64,000 nucleotides of DNA from Psychrobacillus insolitus (GCF_003254155.1 NZ_QKZI01000001.1:806001-870000), one strand, 5' to 3'. Shown: positions 29,625 through 39,052, counted from the stretch's first letter. Notes: generated by a model not told the origin, from the sequence alone. A program made the numbers and translations.

Positions 29625-29777
29625 GTGAGTTTTGGGCATTTTTAGGTTTGGGTGTATTTTTTGGTGACCCATGTCGATGAAAACCTTATACTTTCTTCGC
29701 CACTCTTTTTCTTTTAAGCTAAAATTTCAGGCTTACATACTTTCAAAGTAATACAGAAAAAATCGTACATAACATGT

Positions 29778-30746
29778 TCAAGATTCTTGTTTTCTTTTTA
29801 TTTCTTGAGCTATTTGATTGCCATGAAAACGGCCATTTTCGATAAATATCTCATTTGCATTATTTCCAGCAGCAATTACCCCGGCAATGAAAATACCATC
29901 CACATTTGTTTCCATTGTTTCGATATTATGCGATGGTCTTCCTGTCTCAGAATCCATATGTACACCCATATTTATTAAGAATTGACGATCTGGATGGTAG
30001 CCAGTCATTGCAAAAACAAAATCATTTTCAACTGAAAATTCTCCATCTGGTCCTTTCAAATATACAAAATCCTCAGTAATCGATAGAACTTCCGTATTGA
30101 AGTGCATATCAATTTTTCCATTTCGAACTAGACCTTCGAATTCAGGTAATACCCATGGTTTGATACTAGGGGAATAGCTGCTACCTCTATACACAACTGT
30201 GACGTTCGCACTTGCTTTATGTAACTCTAACGCAGCATCAATTGCTGAATTTTTCCCTCCAATCACGACAACATTTTGAGCGAAAAGGGGGTGACCTTCT
30301 TTAAAATAATGTTGGACTTTTACTAAATTTTCACCAGGAATACCCATATAATTTGGGTTGTCGTAATAACCAGTAGCAATAATAACGTAACTTGCTTCAT
30401 AGATTTCTTTTGACGTGTTCACTAGAAAACCAGTTTCTACTTTTTTAATATTAGTTACTCGTTCATATGTATTGACTCGTATTTCTTTTAATTTAACTAC
30501 TTCTCGGTAGTATACCAGCGCTTGATTTCTTTTAGGCTTTCTTTCTTCTACGATAAAAGGCACGTCTCCTATCCCCAACTTTTCACTTGTACTGAAAAAA
30601 TTTTGATGTGTAGGGTAGTTATAAATTGCTTCTGTAATATTACCTTTTTCGATGACCAAACTAGATAATCCTATTTCTTTTATAGCTATTGCAGCAGCTA
30701 ACCCACATGGGCCGCCGCCAACAATAATAACATCTACCTTCTCCAA
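29778..30746 (-). CDS. ypdA: Bacillithiol disulfide reductase YpdA
   Basis: FAD/NADPH oxidoreductase that recycles oxidised bacillithiol. 322 residues. The FAD motif GGGPCGLAAAI (10-20) contains the conserved Cys14; the NADPH motif VVIGGKNSAIDAALEL is near residue 165; the C-terminal GIFIAGVIAAGNNANEIFIEN binds FAD. ATG start. In B. subtilis gudB follows ypdA, and it is missing here. Confidence 0.92.
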   Translation of the reverse strand: MEKVDVIIVGGGPCGLAAAIAIKEIGLSSLVIEKGNITEAIYNYPTHQNFFSTSEKLGIGDVPFIVEERKPKRNQALVYYREVVKLKEIRVNTYERVTNIKKVETGFLVNTSKEIYEASYVIIATGYYDNPNYMGIPGENLVKVQHYFKEGHPLFAQNVVVIGGKNSAIDAALELHKASANVTVVYRGSSYSPSIKPWVLPEFEGLVRNGKIDMHFNTEVLSITEDFVYLKGPDGEFSVENDFVFAMTGYHPDRQFLINMGVHMDSETGRPSHNIETMETNVDGIFIAGVIAAGNNANEIFIENGRFHGNQIAQEIKRKQES

Positions 30747-30773
30747 CTGTAAGACTTCCTTTCTGTATCCTTA

Positions 30774-31532
30774 TTAACCATGTAGAGTAATTATATGACA
30801 TTCAGATTTTGCACCTAAACGGAGAGGAACTCCTGTCGTTCCAAATCCATTACTAACCAATTCTGCACTGTTTACTTTTTCAATAAATTCCCCATTTTCA
30901 TATAAACCAAATGGACCAAGCCTTATTTGACCACCATGAAGATGCCCAGCTAATAATAAATGAGGAATAGCAATTTTTTTTGCATGCTTAAAAAAAGCTG
31001 GAGCATGTGAAACAAAAATAATAATATCATGATCCTTTACTTTTTGGAATGCTTCTTCTATTTTAACCCTACCACTAAAACCATCGTCTATTCCAATAAG
31101 TCGTATTATGGAATTTCCTGTTTGAATCCTCGCAGAATCATTTTTAAGTATAGTAACACCCGTTTCTAAAAGAATTGAATCGAACTTCTGTACATCTACT
31201 TCACGATCATTGTTGCCATACACAAAAAATACTGTTCCAAGTTTATTTAAAAGCAAAATATTATGCTTAGTTCGTTTAAGTGGCACACCTTTCTCGGTTA
31301 AATCACCACCAATTATAACGATGTCTACTTTTCCAATCAGTGCTTTTATTAATGTATCAGGTATCTTTCTTCTATGAATATCAGAAATAAAAAACACACG
31401 CAGTTTTTCACCATTTTGCATTTCTTTTATTTGAAGCGAATGATTTTTTATATTTACTTGAAATGCTAAATGCAGCATATAACAAGCAAGACTAAAAAAG
31501 AACATAAATAAGCTAGCTATTGTTAATTTCAA
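30774..31532 (-). CDS. ypbG: Metallophosphoesterase YpbG, membrane anchored
   Basis: Calcineurin-like phosphoesterase with an N-terminal membrane helix. Metal motifs are present in order: SDIHRRK, GGDLTEKG, YGNNDRE, SHAPAF and GHLHGGQ. The TTG start at 31530-31532 has AAGGAGG exactly 8 nt upstream, giving MKLTIASLFMFFF and an immediate membrane segment. The longer frame upstream lacks an SD and was cut. 252 residues. Substrate unknown. Confidence 0.87.
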   Translation of the reverse strand: MKLTIASLFMFFFSLACYMLHLAFQVNIKNHSLQIKEMQNGEKLRVFFISDIHRRKIPDTLIKALIGKVDIVIIGGDLTEKGVPLKRTKHNILLLNKLGTVFFVYGNNDREVDVQKFDSILLETGVTILKNDSARIQTGNSIIRLIGIDDGFSGRVKIEEAFQKVKDHDIIIFVSHAPAFFKHAKKIAIPHLLLAGHLHGGQIRLGPFGLYENGEFIEKVNSAELVSNGFGTTGVPLRLGAKSECHIITLHG

Positions 31533-31712
31533 TAATAATGCCTCCTTATCAAAAATGGCTTGGCGTATTTGCTCAAGCTCATCGAAAAAAAACTGGCTGA
31601 ATGAAGTTAAAACAGACAAAAGGACAGGGAAATAAATTCCACCTGTCCAGTACCTCAACTTCTATAATGTTATACGAATTTATTTGTAATTGGCAACAAA
31701 AGACCTTGTTTA

Positions 31713-32351
31713 TTATGGAAGCGTCAGTGTTTGCCCAACAGATATTTCATTCGATGATAATCCATTTGCTGCTCTTATTTTGTCTACAGCTGCTGGGTCA
31801 TTATAGTAGTTTATTGCAATTCGATACAAATTTTCTCCAGATTTTACTTTATGCGTTTTCTTTTGAACAACTTCTGGTTTTGGTGCTGGTGCTGGTTTTG
31901 GTACTACTTTGGGTTCTACTTTGGGCTCTACTTTGGGTTCTACTTTGGGTACTTCAGCAACTTTTTCTTCCGGTTTCACCACTGCTGGTTCTTTTTCTGT
32001 TATTTCTTCTACTTCGCTTTTAGCTGGTTCTTCCTCTGCCACTTTAGGAATTTCTTTTTCTTCATCATTCGAATTTGATATCGGCTTTGTCTCCACTTGA
32101 ATAATTTCTTGATCAACTTGCTCTGCTTCTTCTACTCCAGGAGAAGAAAAGAATTGAACATATATTAAAATACATACTGGAATCAATATAAAAACAAAAA
32201 ATAAAGTCGGTGCTAACACATTTTTACGTTTTTTCTTCTGTGGTTTAGTTGACTTTGCTCTTCTACTACTTCTTAGCCCTAAAGAATCTTCTTCTGCTCC
32301 AATTGATTGTCGATGTTCGTCAAACTTTTTTTGATACTCATCTTGATTCAT
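31713..32351 (-). CDS. ypbE: LysM-domain membrane protein YpbE
   Basis: Type II membrane protein: a basic cytoplasmic N-terminus, one helix (about 50-70), a long acidic low-complexity linker with repeated KVEP units, and a C-terminal LysM domain (about 165-212; [18 protein letters not shown]) that should bind peptidoglycan. The ATG (32349-32351) has GGAG 10 nt upstream. 212 residues. Similar position to B. subtilis ypbE between ypbG and recQ. Confidence 0.85.
   Translation of the reverse strand: MNQDEYQKKFDEHRQSIGAEEDSLGLRSSRRAKSTKPQKKKRKNVLAPTLFFVFILIPVCILIYVQFFSSPGVEEAEQVDQEIIQVETKPISNSNDEEKEIPKVAEEEPAKSEVEEITEKEPAVVKPEEKVAEVPKVEPKVEPKVEPKVVPKPAPAPKPEVVQKKTHKVKSGENLYRIAINYYNDPAAVDKIRAANGLSSNEISVGQTLTLP
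31906..31953. repeat. ypbE: 12-bp tandem repeat within ypbE
   Basis: Four near-identical copies of ACTTTGGGTTCT (one or two substitutions), encoding repeated Lys-Val-Glu-Pro units. In-frame length changes would shorten or lengthen the linker without a frameshift. Confidence 0.85.
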
Positions 32352-32430
32352 ATTGTTCAAACTCCAATCATTCCATCATTTCTATTTCTATTATGCCGAA
32401 TTTTGTTGGAAAAGTAAACTTCTTAAAGAG

Positions 32431-33846
32431 TTACAACGGAAGCAGTTCATTTAGTCTATCATTCCAATTCAATATATCCTTTTTAAATACAGTCGGTTCG
32501 CGTGAATAAAGAATTTCTGTTGGATTTAAAGAACATACTGTACAACAGTTATTGGGTCGAGTAATCAACTCTTCTCCAAAATAATGAAGTAATTGCTTTC
32601 TGACACATTGATCATTCTGAAAAAGATCATATAACTTTTGAATCTCGAGCCATTTAGCTTGTTTGATTGAAGAAAATAATTCAATTGTTTCTTTCTCTGA
32701 TAATTCTTCTTTCCAATACTTTAAAGTTCGAGTAGTTGTTTCAGGAAGTTGAATTATCTTCTCATCATTTTGGAAATAATATTTTATATCGATTTCTTCT
32801 GGGAAATCTTTTATTGAAATAAAAAAAGCTTGCTCAACATCTCTTGCACAATAAATTAAGGATGCGATGGATTGTTCACCGTTTCTACCTGCTCTTCCAA
32901 CTTCTTGCATATAACTAGCGATGGAAGTAGGAATGTGATCATGTATAATCTGCTTTATATTATCCTTATGTATACCCATTCCAAATGCATTCGTTGCACA
33001 TATCCATTCTAAGTGACCTTGTTGAAACTGTTGTTGCACTAAAATTCGATCTTCTTGGTCCATTTTGGCGTGATAATAAGAAACCTTCACTCCTCTTTTT
33101 TTAAGCTCTTCCGCATACATTTCACTTTTCTTTCTAGATTGTGTATACAAGATGCCTGGACCACTAGTTGAAATAATTCTTTGAATAACCCAATCCTTTT
33201 TTTCTTGTTGTGTTTCTACTTCTTTCACCTCATATGCAATTACCGGTCTATCGACTGAGTGAATATACGAGAACGGTTTTTGCATACATAAAGTTTTCTC
33301 TATATCTTCCACTACTTTTTTTGTTGCAGTAGCTGTGAGAGCCACGACATTTGAATGCGGATTTGATTGTAACCATTTGGAAATCCTTAAATAGTCTGGT
33401 CTAAAATCGAATCCCCATTGCGAAATACAATGGGCTTCATCAGCCACAATATAAGCTATATCTATGCTTGCGAGGATTTTATTAAAACGATTATTTTGAA
33501 GCATCTCAGGTGAAGTGAAAATAAACTTATATGCCCCTAAGTTTTGGAAAACATTTTCTTTTTGTGCAAAAGTCAAAAAAGAATTGACCGCTACTACACG
33601 TTTCTCACCAATCATTTTAAGTTGCTCTACCTGATCCTGCATGAGTGATAAGAGAGGGGATACAATAAGCACAGATCCCGTTAATAAATACGCGGGCAAT
33701 TGAAAAAGCAAAGATTTACCCATACCAGTTGGTAATACTGCAACTACATCTCTACCAGCTAATATTTGTTCTACTATTTCTTTTTGGCCTTCACGAAAAG
33801 ATGTGTATCCAAACTTAGATTGAAGTACTTCTGTAAGTTTATCCAT
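32431..33846 (-). CDS. recQ: ATP-dependent DNA helicase RecQ family (RecS-like)
   Basis: Superfamily 2 3'-5' helicase. Motifs: PTGMGKSLLFQ (I), VADEAHCISQWGFDFRPDY (II plus aromatic loop), ALTATAT (III) and QEVGRAGRNG (VI). A C-terminal zinc-binding segment has Cys near CVRKQ and CCTVC. 471 residues and no HRDC domain, as in the short RecS (YpbC) of B. subtilis. The ATG overlaps the ypbB stop by 8 bp, so the two are translated together. Confidence 0.93.
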   Translation of the reverse strand: MDKLTEVLQSKFGYTSFREGQKEIVEQILAGRDVVAVLPTGMGKSLLFQLPAYLLTGSVLIVSPLLSLMQDQVEQLKMIGEKRVVAVNSFLTFAQKENVFQNLGAYKFIFTSPEMLQNNRFNKILASIDIAYIVADEAHCISQWGFDFRPDYLRISKWLQSNPHSNVVALTATATKKVVEDIEKTLCMQKPFSYIHSVDRPVIAYEVKEVETQQEKKDWVIQRIISTSGPGILYTQSRKKSEMYAEELKKRGVKVSYYHAKMDQEDRILVQQQFQQGHLEWICATNAFGMGIHKDNIKQIIHDHIPTSIASYMQEVGRAGRNGEQSIASLIYCARDVEQAFFISIKDFPEEIDIKYYFQNDEKIIQLPETTTRTLKYWKEELSEKETIELFSSIKQAKWLEIQKLYDLFQNDQCVRKQLLHYFGEELITRPNNCCTVCSLNPTEILYSREPTVFKKDILNWNDRLNELLPL

Positions 33847-34873
33847 TCACTTCTTCTCCTTTCGTTAATGCAAGACGAATCTGAAAGTAACTAAGGTCAG
33901 GCACATATTCTCGAATCAATTTTAACTTTTTACTTTTATATTTATCTGCAATTTCAAGAACTTTTTCTATTTGCTCGTTTGAGATAAATGGTTCTACTGG
34001 AAAATCTGGATCTGCAGATACGATTTCAATGACATGGTCCTCAATTGTATTCTTTTTTAGAAAACGCATTTCCGCAACCTCTTCGATAGAATACCCTTTA
34101 GAGAATAAATTATTTGTTTTAACTGCAGATTCAGTTAACGGTACCTCAACCTCTATTCCATCCAATACATCAAACAGATCTGGGTGTTGTTCTTTTGAAA
34201 TTGCATCTATTAATATATGTAAACATTCTATGAAAGCAAATTTCAAATCTAATTCAGTCTTTGAATAATAATTAGTTAACTGATCCCAAGTCAACCCGCT
34301 TTTTTTATAGCCACTTAATCTATACACAAATAGTTCTTTTTGAAATTTTTCTAAATTAGCACTCTCAAGTAACTGAAACAGTTGTAGTTTAAACGATGTA
34401 TAAAATTGTAATGACTGAAAATCTCGCTTTTGAAAATATTTTTTTACAAAGTGCTGAATTTCTATATCTTTTTGATTGGGAATGAATTTTTTTTGTTGGA
34501 ATTTAAATTGCGATAATGTTTGAACGATCAATTCAACCCTTTTCCAAAATATTTGTTCATTTCCTCTATATAACCAACCGTTAAATCCAGGTTTTTCCAT
34601 GTTTTTTACTTGCTGAAAACCTTTTTCAGTCAAGCTAATATAAGCGTTCTCAATTTGTACATATTCATTTTGTCGTAATATTTTTATCGCTTCATCGTAT
34701 GATTCTTTTGATAATTTAGGAAATAGTGAAAAAAAAGAATGTAACTGAAAGTAGGTTACATCTTGTATTGTTTGACCTGACTTTTTCCCTTTCAACAAAT
34801 AATAAGATGCGGTTTGCGACCTTTCTCCATTAAACTTATGTATAATAAATAGTAATATTTGATGAAAATACAA
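33839..34873 (-). CDS. ypbB: Helix-turn-helix protein YpbB, RecQ partner
   Basis: 344 residues of unknown biochemical role, always next to a short recQ gene. The C-terminal quarter (about 265-340, FSKGYSIEEVAEMRFLKKNTIEDHVIEI) is a winged/helix-turn-helix region like the domain missing from short RecQ proteins. This suggests, by inference, a split helicase partnership. TTG start with GAGG 8 nt upstream. Divergent from fer. Confidence 0.82.
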   Translation of the reverse strand: MYFHQILLFIIHKFNGERSQTASYYLLKGKKSGQTIQDVTYFQLHSFFSLFPKLSKESYDEAIKILRQNEYVQIENAYISLTEKGFQQVKNMEKPGFNGWLYRGNEQIFWKRVELIVQTLSQFKFQQKKFIPNQKDIEIQHFVKKYFQKRDFQSLQFYTSFKLQLFQLLESANLEKFQKELFVYRLSGYKKSGLTWDQLTNYYSKTELDLKFAFIECLHILIDAISKEQHPDLFDVLDGIEVEVPLTESAVKTNNLFSKGYSIEEVAEMRFLKKNTIEDHVIEIVSADPDFPVEPFISNEQIEKVLEIADKYKSKKLKLIREYVPDLSYFQIRLALTKGEEVNG

Positions 34874-34905
34874 TTGAGAGACCTCACAATGAAAAAGTAT
34901 TTTTG

Positions 34906-34934
34906 TTGAAATGTCGTCAAAACATCATTAGAAT
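34906..34934 (+). promoter_or_regulatory. Sigma-A type promoter of fer
   Basis: TTGAAA (34906-34911), 17-bp spacer, TAGAAT (34929-34934), 50 bp before the fer ATG. Consensus match only. Confidence 0.5.
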
Positions 34935-34968
34935 GATTAAGAGAGCTTATTTGATTAAGTAGATATAA

Positions 34969-35232
<264 letters not shown>

Positions 35233-35307
35233 AATCACTATTACGCATCTTAAATTGTACATAACTTTTCTGACATTTTTTAAGATGTAGTTTTTTATAG
35301 CAGTTAG

Positions 35308-35364
35308 AAAAAAGGGTTACCTTTCTAAGTCGATATTTCTTGACTTAGAAGGTAACTCTTTTTT
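35308..35364. terminator. Bidirectional terminator between fer and ppdK
   Basis: Long stem (AAAAAAGGGTTACC... pairing with ...GGTAACTCTTTTTT) with one bulge and one mismatch, T-rich on both strands, between convergent genes. Confidence 0.85.
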
Positions 35365-35366
35365 AT

Positions 35367-38021
35367 TTATTCAGTTATTCCCTGTTCTTTTCGAATAGTT
35401 GCTTGCGCAGCGGCTAAACGTGCTAACGGTACACGGTAAGGTGAACAGCTGACATAGTCTAGACCAGCATTGTAACAGAACTCGATTGAACTCTTTTCTC
35501 CACCATGCTCGCCACAAATACCTGTTTTAAGCTGTGGTTTTGTTTGGCGACCAAGTTTTACACCAGTTTCAATTAACTTTCCAACACCTTCTTGATCCAA
35601 TACGGCGAAAGGGTTTTCAGTAAGTACTTTTTTATCAATATAAGATTGTAAAAACTTTCCTTCTGCATCATCACGACTATATCCAAAAGTCGTCTGCGTT
35701 AAATCGTTTGTTCCGAATGAGAAGAAATCTGCTTCTTGTGCAATTTTATCAGCAGTTAAGGCTGCACGCGGAATTTCAATCATTGTTCCAATTAAATATT
35801 CAAATGTTAATCCCGTTTCATTTTGAACTTGAACACCTGCGTCGATAACAAGTTGACGCATTACCTTTAACTCGTTCACATGACCGACAAGTGGAATCAT
35901 AATTTCAGAAGTTGTTTGAATACCCTTTTTCGCTAAGTCAGCTATCGCATAAAATATAGCTTTCGCCTGCATTTCATAGATTTCTGGGAACATAATTCCT
36001 AAACGGCATCCACGAAGCCCTAGCATTGGATTGATTTCTTCCAACTGACGTACTTTCTTTAAAATCTTTTCTTTATCTTTTAATTCTTGTGAATCAGAAT
36101 TGCTTATTTGAAGCTTTGTTACATCAATAAGTAGCTCTTCTTTATTAGGTAAAAACTCATGCAAAGGAGGATCTAATAACCGAATAGTAACTGGCTTTCC
36201 TTGCATAGCTTCAAAAATCCCTTCAAAATCTTTTTGTTGAATTGGTAATAAACGATCTAAAGCATTTTTACGTTCATCAAATGTTTCAGATAAAATCATT
36301 TCTTGAACGATTGGAAGTCTAGCAGGATCCATAAACATATGTTCTGTACGACATAAACCTACTCCGTCTGCACCAAATTCAAATGCTTTTTTGGCATCTT
36401 CTGGTGTATCAGCATTTGTACGGACTCCAAGTGCTCTTTCCTCATCAGCCCAGTTTAATAACAATTGAAACTCATCTGAAAGTTCAGGATCTATCATCGG
36501 AATTTCACCAAGCATTATTTCTCCAGTAGCACCATCCACCGTAATAATGTCGCCATGTTTGACAATCGTATCTCCTACACTAAATTGCATAGCAACCAAA
36601 TCAATTTTTAACGCTTCACATCCACAAATACACGGTTTACCCATTCCTCTTGCCACAACAGCTGCATGACTAGTCATTCCACCACGGCTTGTGACTATCG
36701 CTTGTGCACCTACCATTCCATGGATATCATCAGGTGTCGTTTCTGTTCGAACAAGAATTACTTTTTTCCCCTCACTGCCTAAAAGCTCTGCTTCATCTGC
36801 ATCAAACACGACTTGCCCTGTTGCTGCTCCAGGTGATGCAGGTAGTCCTTTTGCCACTTGTTTTCTCGCAAATTTCTCATCAATTCTACGGTGAAGTAAT
36901 TGATCAAGTTGATCTGGATCCACGCGAAGTAGCGCTTCTTTTTTGTCGATAATTCCTTCTTTTACCATTTCAACAGCTACTCGAATAGCTGCTTGTGCCG
37001 TTCTTTTACCATTACGAGTTTGCAGAATATAAAGCTTGCCACGTTCAACCGTAAATTCAATATCCTGCATGTCTTGATAATGTTGTTCCAGTTGCTGACA
37101 GATTTTCGTGAACTCTTTGTAAACATCTGGCATTTCGTTTTGTAGCGATTGAATTGGTTGAGGAGTTCTAATCCCCGCAACCACATCTTCTCCTTGTGCA
37201 TTTATTAAATATTCTCCGTAAAGTAAATGTTCACCAGTAGATGGGTTACGCGTGAATGCAACTCCAGTACCTGAGTCATCTCCCATATTACCAAATACCA
37301 TACTTTGTATATTAACAGCAGTTCCGAGATGATCTGGTATTTTATTGATTCGGCGATAAACAATGGCACGCTGATTATTCCAAGACTCAAAAACTGATTG
37401 AATAGAAAGAAACAATTGTTGTTTTGGATCTTGAGGGAAATCATTTTTTGTTCGTTTTTTTACGATTTCTTTGTAGCCTATAATTACTTCCTGCCAATCT
37501 CTAGCAGATAGTTCGGGATCCGTTAAATACCCCTTATTCTCTCTATATTCTTCTAATAATTGTTCAAAGTAAAATACATCAACATCTAAAACCACATTGG
37601 AGAACATTTGGATAAATCGACGATAAGAATCGTATGCAAAACGTGCATTATTTGTTAAAGAAGCCATTCCTGCTACAGTTTCGTCATTCATACCTAAGTT
37701 CAATACAGTATCCATCATTCCAGGCATTGAAAATACAGCCCCTGAACGCACAGAAACTAAAAGTGGATTACTAGCATCTCCGAGACGCTTTCCAGTCTCT
37801 TCTTCAAGCTTTACCAAAGCACTAGAAATTTGGTCCCGTATTTTATCGGAAATTACTTTATTATCATCATAATATGTATTACACGCTTCCGTCGAAATAG
37901 TAAAACCAAAAGGTACTGGCAGCCCGATTTTTTTCATCTCAGCTAAGTTTGCGCCTTTACCTCCAAGTAAATTTTTCATGCTACTATTTCCTTCATCAAA
38001 CAAATAAACGAATTTTTTCAT
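35367..38021 (-). CDS. ppdK: Pyruvate, phosphate dikinase
   Basis: Reversible conversion of pyruvate + ATP + Pi to PEP + AMP + PPi, a gluconeogenic or glycolytic bypass. 884 residues in three parts: nucleotide-binding domain (GGKGANLAEM, 22-31), the phosphohistidine domain with GGMTSHAAVVARGMGKPCI near residue 455, and a PEP/pyruvate TIM barrel with catalytic cysteine in GICGEHGG near 832. It overlaps ppsR by 4 bp (ATGA) and has GGAG upstream. Probably controlled by the PpsR-type kinase encoded just before it. Confidence 0.97.
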   Translation of the reverse strand: MKKFVYLFDEGNSSMKNLLGGKGANLAEMKKIGLPVPFGFTISTEACNTYYDDNKVISDKIRDQISSALVKLEEETGKRLGDASNPLLVSVRSGAVFSMPGMMDTVLNLGMNDETVAGMASLTNNARFAYDSYRRFIQMFSNVVLDVDVFYFEQLLEEYRENKGYLTDPELSARDWQEVIIGYKEIVKKRTKNDFPQDPKQQLFLSIQSVFESWNNQRAIVYRRINKIPDHLGTAVNIQSMVFGNMGDDSGTGVAFTRNPSTGEHLLYGEYLINAQGEDVVAGIRTPQPIQSLQNEMPDVYKEFTKICQQLEQHYQDMQDIEFTVERGKLYILQTRNGKRTAQAAIRVAVEMVKEGIIDKKEALLRVDPDQLDQLLHRRIDEKFARKQVAKGLPASPGAATGQVVFDADEAELLGSEGKKVILVRTETTPDDIHGMVGAQAIVTSRGGMTSHAAVVARGMGKPCICGCEALKIDLVAMQFSVGDTIVKHGDIITVDGATGEIMLGEIPMIDPELSDEFQLLLNWADEERALGVRTNADTPEDAKKAFEFGADGVGLCRTEHMFMDPARLPIVQEMILSETFDERKNALDRLLPIQQKDFEGIFEAMQGKPVTIRLLDPPLHEFLPNKEELLIDVTKLQISNSDSQELKDKEKILKKVRQLEEINPMLGLRGCRLGIMFPEIYEMQAKAIFYAIADLAKKGIQTTSEIMIPLVGHVNELKVMRQLVIDAGVQVQNETGLTFEYLIGTMIEIPRAALTADKIAQEADFFSFGTNDLTQTTFGYSRDDAEGKFLQSYIDKKVLTENPFAVLDQEGVGKLIETGVKLGRQTKPQLKTGICGEHGGEKSSIEFCYNAGLDYVSCSPYRVPLARLAAAQATIRKEQGITE

Positions 38022-38848
38022 AATGAACTCCTCTCTTTTTTTAATACTTCTAATATTTGATCCGCAGTTTCTTCTATTGCTTTATCAGAAACATTAATAA
38101 TTGGACAACCGATTCGTTTCATAATTTTCTCTGCGTAAGAAAGCTCATTGAGAATTCTCTCAAAACTTGCGTAATTTGCATCAGAGGTTAACCCCAAACT
38201 TTTTAATCGTTCTTGCCGTATTTTATTTAATTTTTCTGGAGAAATAATTAGACCAACACAATTATTTCTTGGTATTTTATATACTTCCTCAGGTAATGGG
38301 ACTTCAGGCACTAATGGAACATTCGCTACCTTAAATCCTTTATGAGCTAAATACATGGAAAGGGGAGTCTTTGATGTTCTTGAAATACCAACTAATACAA
38401 TGTCAGCACGTAAGATTCCATTTGGATCACGACCATCATCATACTTTACAGCAAATTCAACAGCTTCTATTTTTCGGAAATATTCTTTATCTAATTGTCT
38501 CATCAGTTTTGGTTGATGATTTGGTTCCTTATTAAATGTTTTCATAAATGCATCCATGAGAGGATTTAGTAAATCTACCGCAACAATTCCTTCTTCCTTT
38601 GCGCGTCTGTCCAGGTATTCCTTTAGTAACGGCACTACGATCGTATACGCAATAATAGTTGGATGCTTTGCTGCTAACTGCAACACTTCCTCAATATCAT
38701 TAAAGTCTTCTACATAAGATTGGTGCTCAATCGTTAAAATATCCCCATTAAATTGAGTTGCAACCGCTTTCACTACAAGTGCAGCTGTTTCTCCTACAGA
38801 ATCAGAGACGACATAAACAGTTTCTCTTTTCTCAATAATTAAAATCAC
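38018..38848 (-). CDS. ppsR: PPDK regulatory protein (bifunctional kinase/pyrophosphorylase)
   Basis: DUF299 family: ADP-dependent phosphorylation and Pi-dependent dephosphorylation of a threonine in PPDK next to its catalytic histidine. The P-loop-like GISRTSKTPLSMYLA is near residue 155 and VVSDSVGETA near the N-terminus. Adjacency to ppdK supports the partner. No ATG lies near the conserved N-terminus. GTG at 38846-38848 is given, but the SD-like GGATGTGA overlaps it and fits an ATT at 38837-38839 better. B. subtilis relative: YqfL. Confidence 0.92.
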   Translation of the reverse strand: MILIIEKRETVYVVSDSVGETAALVVKAVATQFNGDILTIEHQSYVEDFNDIEEVLQLAAKHPTIIAYTIVVPLLKEYLDRRAKEEGIVAVDLLNPLMDAFMKTFNKEPNHQPKLMRQLDKEYFRKIEAVEFAVKYDDGRDPNGILRADIVLVGISRTSKTPLSMYLAHKGFKVANVPLVPEVPLPEEVYKIPRNNCVGLIISPEKLNKIRQERLKSLGLTSDANYASFERILNELSYAEKIMKRIGCPIINVSDKAIEETADQILEVLKKERSSL

Positions 38849-38906
38849 ATCCAATCTTATCGTGCATTTGGTAATATTTTCATACACTTTAATGTGTCAT
38901 ACTATT

Positions 38907-38935
38907 AATATATAGTACAACACATTTAATTTCAA
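38907..38935 (-). promoter_or_regulatory. Sigma-A type promoter of ppsR-ppdK
   Basis: TTGAAA (38930-38935), 17-bp spacer, TATATT (38907-38912) on the minus strand; the start site would be near 38900. Confidence 0.55.
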
Positions 38936-38953
38936 TACGTAAATTAATATTTA

Positions 38954-38967
38954 CGAAAGCGCTTTCT
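38954..38967. promoter_or_regulatory. Catabolite-responsive element (cre) upstream of ppsR-ppdK
   Basis: AGAAAGCGCTTTCG (minus) matches 12 of 14 positions of TGAAAGCGCTTTCA, and the 12-bp core is a perfect palindrome. Its centre is about 60 bp upstream of the inferred transcription start, so CcpA would bind before the -35. Confidence 0.6.
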
Positions 38968-38991
38968 AAATTGTGAACAAAATTATTTTAT

Positions 38992-39032
38992 AAAAAAACA
39001 AGCCAAGAAAAAAGTTCATTTTTCTCGGCTTG
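38992..39032 (-). terminator. Terminator after ribU
   Basis: 14-bp stem CAAGCCGAGAAAAA / TTTTTCTTGGCTTG (one G-U pair) on the minus strand followed by seven T. Confidence 0.85.
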
Positions 39033-39052
39033 GTATATTGTATAGAAACGAT

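Larger units (their letters stand above)
28526..29777. other. Gene-free region of 1.25 kb with hairpins and a dispersed repeat
   Basis: No supported gene. It contains a 30-bp motif (28554-28583) shared with 40 kb, a strong terminator (28613-28647), hairpins at 28762-28787 and 28798-28829, a GC-rich dispersed repeat (29080-29205), a nested inverted repeat (29540-29624) and two diverged copies of a segment near 29237 and 29704. Possible ORFs at 29035 and 29228 lack SDs and recognisable proteins. It separates convergent ansA and ypdA. Confidence 0.7.

Noticed and set aside
28498-29777. Possible CRISPR array or phage/IS remnant in the gene-free region
   Set aside because: Repeats are few, unequal and not regularly spaced; no transposase, integrase or cas-like frame seen.
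31533-31658. N-terminal extension of ypbG
   Set aside because: A perfect SD with TTG start at 31532 gives a proper membrane anchor; the extension has no SD of its own.
31601-32100. Low-complexity plus-strand ORFs with Trp/Leu/Val or Gly/Ser repeats
   Set aside because: Antisense to the ypbE tandem repeat and linker, which explains the periodicity.
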